A stretch of 36,757 nt of DNA from Clostridiales bacterium (lineage in GTDB: Bacteria > Bacillota > Clostridia > Saccharofermentanales > Saccharofermentanaceae): contig JAGAAI010000029.1 in assembly GCA_017615325.1 (NCBI GenBank), forward strand, positions 1-36,757, read 5' to 3'. Under the pieces are notes generated by a model. It ran no database searches. It worked only from the letters and a program-made list of their open reading frames with translations, and had not been told where the DNA came from. Both the position numbers and the translations under genes were made by a program. Positions 15,858 through 23,811 of this stretch are shown here, one piece after another; within the stretch, counting starts at the first letter, position 1; each line of letters opens with the position of its first letter.

Positions 15858-17042
15858 TCATTGTCCTCCTGTCTGTGGCAGGATGATCTCGTTGATAAGA
15901 AAATCTGCAGTCTTCTCTATATCGTCGTAAGATACACACTTGGGGAGCGTTTTGCCGAATGCTTTTTCTGTTTTCTCTATGAGGGCATCCGTATAGATAA
16001 GATTGCCGTTTACTATATCTTCGATTCCGTCCAGAGCAAGTGATTCCCTGTTAGCTTTGTTCATTGTCTCAAAGCTGAAAACGGACTCGTCGATCCAGGC
16101 ATCCAATGCACCGTCGCGGTATCCTATTGCAACAGGATACCCTCCGATATTACCGCCGAATCCGGGCGAGAATACTTTCTGCTGCTCTCCTGTTCTTATG
16201 GCATCTATTACAGCGCTTATAATCTGATAGTTACTTGAAGCATTCATCATGTTGCGCTGCGCATCTGTCGGCATTGTTATCGCGCACCTGCTGAATATAT
16301 CATTCTGTTCGAGCTGAAGTTCTTCGCCCTTATAATAGACTTTTAACGGCAGGGTAACCCCAAGGTTAGTGCCTTCCTTGCTGATACACACATCATGAAA
16401 GTGAGATGCTGCAAACATGACATCAACATTCCAGAAATCTTTTACACCGGTCATGTCGGCAACAGCGAACTTGATCCTGGGGATCAGATGATTAAGATTG
16501 CCTGAACCGAAGTCAGGATAAGACCTGCCCGCACTCTGAAGCCAGGGTATGACTCCGTCGGAATAAGAGGTGTTAATAACCAGAGCATCTGCGTCAGCCT
16601 TATCACAAGCTTCCATAAGGTTCTTGGTGAAGCGGATGGCTAAAGGTGCCCAGATACCGTATGCTCTGACATTTGACCAGCTGATAGTTCCGTATTTAAG
16701 CCCGGGGTATGCGCGGCTGGAGTTGACGATAAAATCAGGATCATGTTTTCTTATGACTTTCCCTACGGAGTCTATATCATTCAGATCCACGTTTGCTTCA
16801 ATATCTATCTTTGTTCTGTTAAGACCGCGGATAAGAGAAGCTACCCGGACTATGTTGACGTTCTTTTCCATCTTTTTGTAGTCTCTTCCGACAACGACGA
16901 CCTTCAGCGCTTCATCGTTACTTGAGACAAGGTAGTCGAGAAGATAGGTTCCGACACTTCCTAAGCCAACGATCATGACAGTGATCTTATTATCTTTGCA
17001 GTGTTTTTCTACCTTAGCCAGCCGCTCGATCAAAGGTCTCAT
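15858..17042 (-). CDS. NAD(P)-binding Rossmann oxidoreductase of the phosphonate cluster
   Basis: 394 residues. A dinucleotide-binding fold is evident: VMIVGLGSVGTYLLDYL with GxGxxG at 26-31, then VVVVGRD, DFIVNSSRAYPG and ALVINTSYSDGV. The second half (SHFHDVCISKEGTN, QNDIFSRCAI, GFGGNIGGYPVAIG) matches no family I can name with confidence. The general layout recalls saccharopine- or opine-type dehydrogenases. Since it sits between a nucleotidyltransferase and phosphonopyruvate decarboxylase, it probably acts on phosphonoacetaldehyde or a derived C-P compound. Reduction or reductive amination would fit. That is inference. The start overlaps the upstream gene by 4 bases (ATGA), so translation is coupled. 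Confidence 0.72.
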   Translation of the reverse strand: MRPLIERLAKVEKHCKDNKITVMIVGLGSVGTYLLDYLVSSNDEALKVVVVGRDYKKMEKNVNIVRVASLIRGLNRTKIDIEANVDLNDIDSVGKVIRKHDPDFIVNSSRAYPGLKYGTISWSNVRAYGIWAPLAIRFTKNLMEACDKADADALVINTSYSDGVIPWLQSAGRSYPDFGSGNLNHLIPRIKFAVADMTGVKDFWNVDVMFAASHFHDVCISKEGTNLGVTLPLKVYYKGEELQLEQNDIFSRCAITMPTDAQRNMMNASSNYQIISAVIDAIRTGEQQKVFSPGFGGNIGGYPVAIGYRDGALDAWIDESVFSFETMNKANRESLALDGIEDIVNGNLIYTDALIEKTEKAFGKTLPKCVSYDDIEKTADFLINEIILPQTGGQ

Positions 17043-17803
17043 TCCTCAGTCCTCCAATAGTTAAGGATCTTTTTATAGTCTTCTCTGGTGTTGCAGTTGG
17101 TCCACCTTTCAAAACAGACGATGTCAAAGTTATCAGAGCCTGTTTTATCCAGATAACGCTGTATGATAGAAAGGTTTGTTCCGGTCTTGTCAGATCCTAT
17201 GAATTCATCATTGGATTCTCTTAACTTAGCAGGATCGGTAAACTTCCAGATCTGACCGGAATTAAGGATGCAGGAGAAAGGCTCTTCGATCTTTAGAAGG
17301 CCATGGGAACTGTTAAATGCGTACTTATATCTTCCGGAACCGTCTTTATAAAGAACGACTGCTTTGTCGGAATAAACAGGTTCTCTGTTTATCGACAGAA
17401 CTGACTTGCCGGATTGAATGATCTTCTCGAAAGATCTTTTATCGACATCGAGATCCCCTTCAATAAACACGATCTCATCGGGATCATATTCCAATGCTGC
17501 TTTGATCCCGAGATAAAGACTGAAGCCTGATGAAAGATCAGAATAGTGATCATTATAGATAAGATCTGTGGCAGGGAAGTCAACTGACAGATTGTCTTTA
17601 TAGAAAGATGCAAGATCGTCAAACTTATATCCGCCGACTACGATGATCCTGTCCGCGAATGAACACTTATCCATCAGGCGGTATAAAAGAGTATCTTTAA
17701 TACCGGTCTCAGTATAAAGACATTTTAAGACCTTCAGATCTTCAGGTATTCCGGCATTAAACCTGCTGGAAATCCCGGCAACCGTTATTACCGCTACATT
17801 CAT
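17039..17803 (-). CDS. MobA-like nucleotidyltransferase (candidate phosphonate cytidylyltransferase)
   Basis: 254 residues of the GT-A/MobA-like NTP-transferase fold. Recognisable parts are VAVITVAGISSRFN (the nucleotide loop, normally LAGGxGxR), ADRIIVVGGYKFDDL, IYNDHYSDLSSGFSLYLGI and EIVFIEGDLDVDKRSF (the metal-binding Asp pair). In phosphonate clusters this fold is known from PntC, which activates 2-aminoethylphosphonate as CMP-AEP; there it is fused to a transaminase, while here it stands alone. The nucleotide-loop string is degenerate, so activity needs proof. It overlaps both neighbours by 4 bases, making it the centre of a coupled three-gene block. Confidence 0.75.
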   Translation of the reverse strand: MNVAVITVAGISSRFNAGIPEDLKVLKCLYTETGIKDTLLYRLMDKCSFADRIIVVGGYKFDDLASFYKDNLSVDFPATDLIYNDHYSDLSSGFSLYLGIKAALEYDPDEIVFIEGDLDVDKRSFEKIIQSGKSVLSINREPVYSDKAVVLYKDGSGRYKYAFNSSHGLLKIEEPFSCILNSGQIWKFTDPAKLRESNDEFIGSDKTGTNLSIIQRYLDKTGSDNFDIVCFERWTNCNTREDYKKILNYWRTEE

Positions 17804-18810
17804 TTTTTATCTCCTGACAGGTAACTTTTAATACATTCATCAAGACCTTTATTAAGATCTACGACTGCTGACCATTGTGTGCGCGTGCGGATCTTTTCAG
17901 TTGACAGGAGTCTTCTCTCAGGATCAGACTGACGGTAGCCGCTAAACTCGATAACGGGATACTCGATACCCATCTTGGAAGCGCATAATCTCGCAAGATC
18001 AATGATCGATATCTCTTCATCTGTTGCCACGTTATATATGGTCCCGTCCAAAGCTGAGTCTGTGTTGACCAGAGCGAGGACAGCGCTGCAGCTGTCGTAG
18101 TTATTAAGGAAAGTCCTTCTGTTCTTGCGGCTGTTTTCGAGAAGGATGACCTTGCCGCTATCACGGAAACTGCGGATGATGAAAGGAATGATATGTTTGG
18201 GATATCTTTCATCCTTGCTGTAGACATTTGCAAAACGGATCGAGCAGCCCAGGATCCTGCCTTCATCAACAGCATCCTTTATGAAGAATTCCGTCATTAG
18301 TTTTCCTGTGGCATAACTCGTTCTCTGGCTGTGTTCGGCATTGGACATAGTGATGAAGTCACTTTCACGTACGCCACCGTTCTCGTTCCATGAATTCATG
18401 GAATAGACTTCCGATGTTGAACAGTTGATGTATTTGCCGGCACCGACGCGGATCGCCTGATCAAGAAAACTCTTCATTCCGAGAACATTCGTCTCGAATG
18501 TCTCGTTTACATGGTAGAAGTGTTCTGTGTGAACAATGGCTGCGCAGTTGATGTATATGATCTCATCGTAAAGACCTGACAGGGAAGAGGCCTTGTCCCC
18601 GATTTCTCTCATCTGCGAATCGTTGTTGATATCATACTCGAAAAACTCGAGCCTTTCGTCGTTTATGTGATCAGCGATAGTATCGATCGATGAAGCGAAA
18701 AAATTATCGAATCCGATTATGTGATCATTGCTGTCATCGGTAAGTATCTGTCTGACAAGCTCATTGCCGGTCATACCGGTTACGCCGCTTATAACGAATA
18801 ATCTGCTCAT
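17800..18810 (-). CDS. NAD-dependent epimerase/dehydratase (extended SDR)
   Basis: 336 residues with the extended short-chain dehydrogenase plan: GVTGMTG at 9-15 (GxxGxxG), NCSTSEVYSMNS (about 129-140), catalytic Y166 and K170 in SYATGK, and RFANVYSKDERYPKHIIP. These enzymes act on nucleotide-activated sugars (4,6-dehydration, epimerisation or reduction). Its place between phosphonate genes suggests the C-P group is joined to, or made with, a specific sugar. It could instead act directly on a nucleotide-phosphonate. GGGG on the coding strand (complement of 18820-18823) gives a ribosome site. The end overlaps the next gene by 4 bases. Confidence 0.85.
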   Translation of the reverse strand: MSRLFVISGVTGMTGNELVRQILTDDSNDHIIGFDNFFASSIDTIADHINDERLEFFEYDINNDSQMREIGDKASSLSGLYDEIIYINCAAIVHTEHFYHVNETFETNVLGMKSFLDQAIRVGAGKYINCSTSEVYSMNSWNENGGVRESDFITMSNAEHSQRTSYATGKLMTEFFIKDAVDEGRILGCSIRFANVYSKDERYPKHIIPFIIRSFRDSGKVILLENSRKNRRTFLNNYDSCSAVLALVNTDSALDGTIYNVATDEEISIIDLARLCASKMGIEYPVIEFSGYRQSDPERRLLSTEKIRTRTQWSAVVDLNKGLDECIKSYLSGDKK

Positions 18811-18822
18811 ATAAATACCCCG

Positions 18823-19578
18823 TTATATACCCCTTTTAAGTCTGTCCCTGTAGAACACGTCTACTTCCGGACAAAACAGAGACTGCTCATATTCTATATC
18901 ATATTCAACAGAACGAAGTTCCACGCTTCCCGACGGCAGCGACAAAACCGCATACTGGGCATTGGGATTCTGATTCCTGGGCTGCCCAACCGAGCCGGGA
19001 TTGATCATTCGTACCGCTTTTCTGTTTCTTAAGTTAACATCATCAGTTTTATAAAAGTGTGTAAATGAATGAGAAAAGTGCGAATGTCCGCCGAAAACAA
19101 AGTCATAATCAGAATAGTCTCCGTGAAGATCTTCCGGACCAATCGCTTTCCAGTAAGGATCATCAAGAGAGCCGTGGACAGCAAGACACCGGAATCCGTC
19201 GATCGTAAACTCCTGAAGGCCGTTTTTATTCATCTTGCTGTTTATGTATTCATAAGAACTTTCTGACAGATGCAAGGCTGTATATTCGGCAACTGCCCGG
19301 CCCCTGTCAGTTGATAGTCTTTCCAGATCTTTATCAACGGCGAGTTTCTCATGATTCCCCCATATATTTGTGAGGATCTTTCCTCTCCATTCATTATTCT
19401 CAAGAAGCGTGAGTTTCTGAATGATCTCATTGGACCGCATTCCGTAGTCTATGTGATCTCCCAAGAGTATAATTCCTGCGAAGAGATCATCTTTACAGTC
19501 ATCTAGCACCGATTCAAAAGCACTCAGATTAGCGTGGATATCGGAAATGATCAGATATTTATTACTCAAAAGCGACAT
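18823..19578 (-). CDS. Calcineurin-like metallophosphoesterase
   Basis: 251 residues with all metallophosphoesterase motifs: SDIHAN (D and H ligands), LGDHIDYG, WGNHEK, VHGSLDD and GGHSHFSH, plus INPGSVGQPRNQNP typical of YfcE/ApaH-like enzymes. It hydrolyses phosphomonoesters or phosphodiesters in the cytoplasm with two metal ions. Within a phosphonate operon it may remove a phosphate or nucleotide from an intermediate. The site GAAAGG abuts the ATG at 19578, which is unusually close; a TTG three codons inside (19569) is a plausible real start. The gene begins 9 bases after the PEP mutase stop. Confidence 0.87.
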   Translation of the reverse strand: MSLLSNKYLIISDIHANLSAFESVLDDCKDDLFAGIILLGDHIDYGMRSNEIIQKLTLLENNEWRGKILTNIWGNHEKLAVDKDLERLSTDRGRAVAEYTALHLSESSYEYINSKMNKNGLQEFTIDGFRCLAVHGSLDDPYWKAIGPEDLHGDYSDYDFVFGGHSHFSHSFTHFYKTDDVNLRNRKAVRMINPGSVGQPRNQNPNAQYAVLSLPSGSVELRSVEYDIEYEQSLFCPEVDVFYRDRLKRGI

Positions 19579-19587
19579 CCTTTCATA

Positions 19588-20886
19588 TCAGATCTCATCA
19601 ATTAGTGTGATTATCTCTTTAATCGGCATGAGCCTGTCGTCAACTTCCTTAGCCCTGTGATATCTTAATATATCCTCTGCGGTCTTCTGCATCGCGGGGA
19701 AGGCGGAACGTGTCAGCTGGTTGGCATAGATAACGACATTGACGCCGTGCCGGGCAAGTTCTTCTTCCGTGATCGAATCAAAAGATGTCGGGACGACAAC
19801 GATGGGAGTATCCTTATCTTCCGATCTATACCTGTCACAGAATTCCAGGATCTCGGCAGGGTCTTTCTTGCGGCTGTGTATCATGATGCCGTCAGCTCCT
19901 GATGCAACATAAGCGCGTGCTCTTGCCAGGGCATCTTCTATGCCTTTATCAAGTATAAGGCTCTCTATACGGGCGATGATCATGAAGTCATCAGTAAGCT
20001 GGGCTTTCTTGCCTGCAGCTATCTTCTCGCAGAACTCTTCTGCCGTGCACTGGGTCTGCTCGACTTCCGTGCCGAAAAGGCTGTTCTTTTTGAGTCCTTT
20101 CTTGTCTTCGATGATAACGGCTGATACACCGAGTCTTTCAAGTGTCCTTACCGTGTAAACGAAGTGCTCTGACAGTCCTCCGGTATCTCCGTCGAATATG
20201 ATCGGCTTGGTGGTGACTTCGGTTATGTCTTCAATAGTGCGGAAGCGGGAAGTCATATCGACCAGTTCGATATCGGGCTTGCCCTTCGCCGTACTGTCAC
20301 AGAGGGAACTTATCCACATAGCGTCGAACTGGTCGAGCTTGCCGCCTTCTCCTTCGATGACAGTCTTTTCAACGATGAGGCCCGTAAGACCTGAATGAGC
20401 TTCCAGGGCTTTTACGATCGGGGTCAGAGATATAAGCTGTCTTAATCTTTTCCTGCGGTATTCCGGCATGGAAAGCTTCTCTATAAGCTGGCGGTCGATC
20501 TTCTTTACGTTCTCGTTATATGTGTAAGGGATATCGATTATCTTACCGCCGTAGGATTCCAAGAGGGTCTTGACGTGGGAACGGATAGCAGACTCTGCTC
20601 CGGTCATCCAGTTGTCGCCATGAATGACATAATCAGGGTGAATGCTTTCGATAACATCATCGTAGAGCATGTCGTTCTGGAGGACGACCGAATCGACTCC
20701 CTCGATGCTCTTATAGAGGTTAAGTCTCTCATTCTCGGGAACGGTAGGGAAACGGTTGTAACGGATAGATGCCTTGTCGCTCAGGCATCCGACTACTACC
20801 CGGCCTAACTTACGGGCTTCGTTTATGATGTTGATATGTCCGTCATGGATAACATCGGTACTGAAACATGTATAAACTGTTTTCAT
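19588..20886 (-). CDS. pepM: Cytidylyltransferase-PEP mutase fusion
   Basis: 432 residues from the ATG at 20886 (GGTGGG about 11 bases upstream; a further ATG at 20901 is less likely). Residues about 1-130 are a TagD/CTP:glycerol-3-phosphate-type cytidylyltransferase, with HDGH at 14-17 (HxGH) and HGDNWMTG. Residues about 145-432 are phosphoenolpyruvate mutase, carrying the diagnostic EDKKGLKKNS (260-269, EDK-x5-NS), DGDTGG, MIIARIESL and GADGIMIHSR. PEP mutase forms the C-P bond of phosphonopyruvate and is the entry to almost all natural phosphonates. The EDK-x5-NS signature separates true mutases from isocitrate-lyase relatives. First gene of a six-gene - operon with its own promoter. Confidence 0.95.
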   Translation of the reverse strand: MKTVYTCFSTDVIHDGHINIINEARKLGRVVVGCLSDKASIRYNRFPTVPENERLNLYKSIEGVDSVVLQNDMLYDDVIESIHPDYVIHGDNWMTGAESAIRSHVKTLLESYGGKIIDIPYTYNENVKKIDRQLIEKLSMPEYRRKRLRQLISLTPIVKALEAHSGLTGLIVEKTVIEGEGGKLDQFDAMWISSLCDSTAKGKPDIELVDMTSRFRTIEDITEVTTKPIIFDGDTGGLSEHFVYTVRTLERLGVSAVIIEDKKGLKKNSLFGTEVEQTQCTAEEFCEKIAAGKKAQLTDDFMIIARIESLILDKGIEDALARARAYVASGADGIMIHSRKKDPAEILEFCDRYRSEDKDTPIVVVPTSFDSITEEELARHGVNVVIYANQLTRSAFPAMQKTAEDILRYHRAKEVDDRLMPIKEIITLIDEI

Positions 20887-20930
20887 TTTTATCTGTCCCA
20901 CCTGCAGATCTTTCTCCTATATACCCGCTT

Positions 20931-20939
20931 ATTATATCA
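20931..20939 (-). promoter_or_regulatory. Extended -10 promoter of the phosphonate operon
   Basis: On the - strand TGATATAAT (20939-20931) is an extended -10 (TGn plus a perfect TATAAT). The -35 region (TTTATC) is poor, as is common for extended -10 promoters. The leader to the ATG at 20886 would be about 38 bases, holding the GGTGGG ribosome site. Confidence 0.6.
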
Positions 20940-20983
20940 CGGTGACGCCTATCGATAAACCGCCCCAAGACTTTAACTGTCTA

Positions 20984-21012
20984 TTGCAAGAGGGGTATTA
21001 AAACTCCATAAT
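20984..21012 (+). promoter_or_regulatory. Candidate promoter for the TfoX-like gene run
   Basis: TTGCAA (20984-20989), 17-base spacer and CATAAT (21007-21012). The expected start lies just before AAGGAGA (21024-21030) and the ATG at 21039. It diverges from the phosphonate-operon promoter. Confidence 0.5.
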
Positions 21013-21038
21013 AAAGGACAGTAAAGGAGAGTGTGGGT

Positions 21039-21353
21039 ATGGCATCAAGTAAAGATTATCTGGAATTTGTTTTGGATCAGTTGTCCGGTCTGGACGATAT
21101 AAGCTACAGGGCCATGATGGGGGAATACATAATCTATTACCGTGGCAAAGTGGCAGGAGGGATATATGATGACCGCTTTCTCGTAAAGCCCGTAAAGGCT
21201 GCTTTAGAGATGATGCCCGATGCATCATGGGAACTCCCCTATGAAGGCGGCAAGGAGATGCTCCTGGTTGACGATATCGACAACAAAGAATTCCTGACGG
21301 AACTCTTTAACGCGATCTACGACGAGCTTCCTGCTCCGAAGAAAAAGAAGTGA
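21039..21353 (+). CDS. TfoX N-terminal-domain protein
   Basis: 104 residues matching the stand-alone TfoX-N domain: a helix beginning SSKDYLEFVLDQL, then YRAMMGEYIIYYRGKVAGGIYDDRFLVKP, and the ending TELFNAIYDELP followed by lysines. The name comes from the competence regulator TfoX/Sxy, but short stand-alone versions in Bacillota have no proven role. The ATG at 21039 is chosen because AAGGAGA (21024-21030) is at the right distance; an in-frame GTG at 21033 is too close to it. Followed after 15 bases by a VOC gene. Confidence 0.85.
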   Translation: MASSKDYLEFVLDQLSGLDDISYRAMMGEYIIYYRGKVAGGIYDDRFLVKPVKAALEMMPDASWELPYEGGKEMLLVDDIDNKEFLTELFNAIYDELPAPKKKK

Positions 21354-21368
21354 TCTTGGAGGTAACCT

Positions 21369-21779
21369 ATGAGACTTGACGGTTTTGGGTTGTTGGTAAA
21401 TGACATGGCCACTATGGTCAGATTCTACAGGGATGTTCTGGGATTTGAGATCAAAGAATCCGAAGATACGAGCAATGTCTATCTTGTTAAGGACGGCACT
21501 CTTTTCCTGCTGTATGGCAGAAAAGATTTTGAGACCATGACAAGTAAAAGATATGAGTATGTAAAAGGTCTTAATGGCCATTTTGAGATAGCACTTTACG
21601 TAGACAGTTTTTCTGACGTTGATGAAGAATTTAAGAAAGCAGTAGAGAAGGGCGCAACACCCGTATTGGAACCTACGACCGAGCCCTGGGGACAGAGGAC
21701 TTGTTATATCGCTGATCCCGAGGGGAACCTTATCGAGATCGGTTCATGGGATAAGCCTTTCTGTGAGAAAGATAAATAA
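21369..21779 (+). CDS. VOC/glyoxalase-like protein
   Basis: 136 residues with the paired beta-alpha-beta-beta-beta units of the vicinal oxygen chelate fold: FGLLVNDMATMVRFYRDVLG at the start, GHFEIALYVDSFSDV in the middle and CYIADPEGNLIEIGSW at the end (the last Glu a metal-ligand candidate). VOC proteins include glyoxalases, dioxygenases and antibiotic-binding proteins; this substrate is unknown. GGAGG lies 6 bases before the ATG. Its end overlaps or abuts the start of the methyltransferase-like pseudogene. Confidence 0.85.
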   Translation: MRLDGFGLLVNDMATMVRFYRDVLGFEIKESEDTSNVYLVKDGTLFLLYGRKDFETMTSKRYEYVKGLNGHFEIALYVDSFSDVDEEFKKAVEKGATPVLEPTTEPWGQRTCYIADPEGNLIEIGSWDKPFCEKDK

Positions 21780-22452
21780 GGTGACAGCAAAACTGTTTTT
21801 TCGTGCGATAGCTGCGTTTATAGCAGGTCTTGTCATTGTAGGGCTGCTATTGTTCCTGCCCGCGGGAAGCTTTGCTTTCATCAAGGCATGGATCCTGATA
21901 GGAGTCCTCTTTGTTCCGATGTTTGTTGCAGGAATAGTCATGATGTTCGTAAATCCCACTCTGCTCGAAAAACGTCTCAACGCAAAAGAAAAAGAGGGCG
22001 AACAGAAACTCGTGATAGCTTTGAGCGGCCTGATGTTCATCGCGGCATTTGTTGTTGCCGGATTGAACTACCGATTCTCCTGGATCGAGATGCCCATGTG
22101 GGCAAGTTATCTTGCAGCAGGTATCTTTATCGCAGCCTACATTCTTTATGCTGAGGTCCTTCGCGAAAATGTATATCTCTAACGCACGATAGAAGTTCAG
22201 GAAAACCAGAAGGTCATAGACACAGGTCTTTACGGAGTGGTACGTCACCCCATGTACATGAGCACATTGATATTGTTCCTTTCGATGCCTCTCATATTGG
22301 GTTCGCCGATATCTTTTGCGATAATGTTTATATATATCCCGATTATCGCGGTAAGGATCAGGAATGAAGAGAAGGTCCTGGAAGAAGGTCTTGAAGGATA
22401 CGCCGACTATAAGAAAAAAGTTAAGCACAGGGTGATACCGTTTATCTGGTAG
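21763..22452 (+). pseudogene. Isoprenylcysteine carboxyl methyltransferase-like gene interrupted by an in-frame stop
   Basis: One reading frame continues across a TAA at 22180-22182. Before it lie about 139 codons with three hydrophobic segments (FIAGLVIVGLLLFLPAG, ILIGVLFVPMFVAGIVMMF, YLAAGIFIAAYILYAEVL). After it the frame reads on at once as RTIEVQENQKVIDTGLYG, then VVRHPMYMSTLILFLSMP and the closing KVKHRVIPFIW. That order (RENVYL, then R-T-I-E-V-Q-E-N-Q) is contiguous in intact members, where Ser normally stands at the stop; TCA to TAA is one base change. The family methylates small lipid-like or prenyl-cysteine-like substrates in the membrane, and GVVRHPMY is its cofactor-side signature. 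The start is GTG at 21763 or 21781. It may be a recent null mutation, readthrough or a sequencing error. Confidence 0.82.
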
Positions 22453-22464
22453 AAAGAAAACGTA

Positions 22465-22932
22465 ATGGAAATTAGATTGATCGAAGTAACAGAAGAAGAA
22501 CTTAAGACTTTATGGCAGATGCAGATAGAAGCTTTCGCCGAGCTTCTCGAAAGATACCGCGATTACGATATGAGTCCCGGCAATGAGGAGTACGATAAGG
22601 TCAAGGCAAGGTTCGATCAGCCATGGACAACTTACTACTTCATCGTCAGCGGTGAAGAGAGAGTCGGGGCTGTCCGCGTTATCGATAAGAAGGACGGGAG
22701 CCGCAAGAGGATATCTCCCATATGGATCATGCCGGGTTACCGCAACAAAGGTTATGCCCAGGAGGCCATAAGGGCAATAGAAGAGATATACGGATCAGAT
22801 CACTGGTGTCTTGATACGATCCTTCAGGAGAAAGGCAACCTTCATCTTTATGAGAAGATGGGTTATCATCAAACTGGGAAGATCGAACACATAAACGAAC
22901 GGATGGACATAGTCTTCTACGAGAAAGATTGA
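22465..22932 (+). CDS. GNAT-family N-acetyltransferase
   Basis: 155 residues with a complete GNAT core: TEEELKTLWQMQIEAF, YYFIVSGEERVGAVRVI, ISPIWIMPGYRNKGYAQEAI (RxxGxA acetyl-CoA loop) and GNLHLYEKMGYHQTGK. The substrate, an amine of a small molecule or protein, is unknown. It begins 12 bases after the preceding pseudogene with a weak ribosome site (AGAAAG), and the next gene follows 12 bases after its stop, so it belongs to the same run of small enzymes. Confidence 0.87.
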   Translation: MEIRLIEVTEEELKTLWQMQIEAFAELLERYRDYDMSPGNEEYDKVKARFDQPWTTYYFIVSGEERVGAVRVIDKKDGSRKRISPIWIMPGYRNKGYAQEAIRAIEEIYGSDHWCLDTILQEKGNLHLYEKMGYHQTGKIEHINERMDIVFYEKD

Positions 22933-22944
22933 GAGGTAAGAACA

Positions 22945-23412
22945 ATGACCAAAGACGAGATGATGGATCTTATCAACAGATCTTTATTTGCAACTTTCGG
23001 ATATATCGATGAAGATGGAAGACCCAATGTCAGGAGAGCATTCTGCGTATGGCATAAGGGAATTGGAAGGCATCTTATCTCTACCAATACGAGTTCTTCA
23101 CACATAAAGAGTTTCCTAAAGGATGACAGGATGTGTCTGTATTTCTCGGATGACGAAAGTTTTGAAGGGATCTGTTTATACGGCAAGGCAGTAGTTCATT
23201 TCGACAGGGAGTATAAGGAGCTTCTTTGGAATGAAGGTGACGAGAAATACTATCCCAAGGGAATAGACGATGAAGACTACTGTATACTGGAGTTTGTTGC
23301 AGACAGCGCAAGGTACTACAGGTATGACGGCAAGGGAGATCTCGATAAGGCTGAGATAGAATCCTATGACGAAGGAAAAGAGTTCGTAAACGGTTACAAT
23401 GAAAGAGGATAA
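22945..23412 (+). CDS. Pyridoxamine-5'-phosphate-oxidase-like flavin-binding protein
   Basis: 155 residues resembling PNPOx-like split-barrel proteins: LINRSLFATFGYIDEDGRPNV, FCVWHKGIGRHLISTNTSSSHI, FLKDDRMCLYFSDDESFEG and GKAVVHFD. The arrangement is that of F420/FMN-binding or heme-utilisation relatives, not of the vitamin B6 enzyme itself. Substrate unknown. GAGAGG lies 10 bases before the ATG. The downstream gene begins 13 bases after the stop. Confidence 0.83.
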   Translation: MTKDEMMDLINRSLFATFGYIDEDGRPNVRRAFCVWHKGIGRHLISTNTSSSHIKSFLKDDRMCLYFSDDESFEGICLYGKAVVHFDREYKELLWNEGDEKYYPKGIDDEDYCILEFVADSARYYRYDGKGDLDKAEIESYDEGKEFVNGYNERG

Positions 23413-23425
23413 GTGAGGTATCTAT

Positions 23426-23791
23426 ATGCATAAATGGTATGACGAAGAATATGAATTTACGGTAGAGGTTACAGGTTTTCTGTACGGTGACAAGACGGAG
23501 AGATATTGCCGCAACGGTGAGGAGATCGGTGACAGGTATACATCTACTTACGGGTGTCCCGTCAATCAGGACGGGCAGGGGATCTGCTCGAAGACTATGA
23601 TGATGCTCTACCCTCTGATGGAAGCCGTAAGGAGCGGCGGCGATCTCGAAAATCTCGGCGGCAACGGCAAGTATGAGAAGACGGTCGTCTGCCCCGACGG
23701 ATGTGTCATCTTCAAGCTCACGGCAAAGCCCCTGGGCAACGAGAACTTCCACAAGGGCGCTTTCTACGATTACCCGGATCAGACGGTCTGA
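23426..23791 (+). CDS. TIGR04076-like small protein
   Basis: 121 residues resembling the TIGR04076 family: FTVEVTGFLYGDKTERYCRNGEEIGDRY, GICSKTMMMLYPLMEAVRSGGDL (a conserved helix after a Cys) and TVVCPDGCVIFKL near the end. Conserved cysteines (GICSK, VVCPDGC) suggest metal or redox chemistry, but no function is established for the family. GTGAGG precedes the ATG. The next ATG lies 20 bases after its stop. Confidence 0.78.
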   Translation: MHKWYDEEYEFTVEVTGFLYGDKTERYCRNGEEIGDRYTSTYGCPVNQDGQGICSKTMMMLYPLMEAVRSGGDLENLGGNGKYEKTVVCPDGCVIFKLTAKPLGNENFHKGAFYDYPDQTV

Positions 23792-23811
23792 TGAAGAAAG
23801 GAGCAGCTAAC

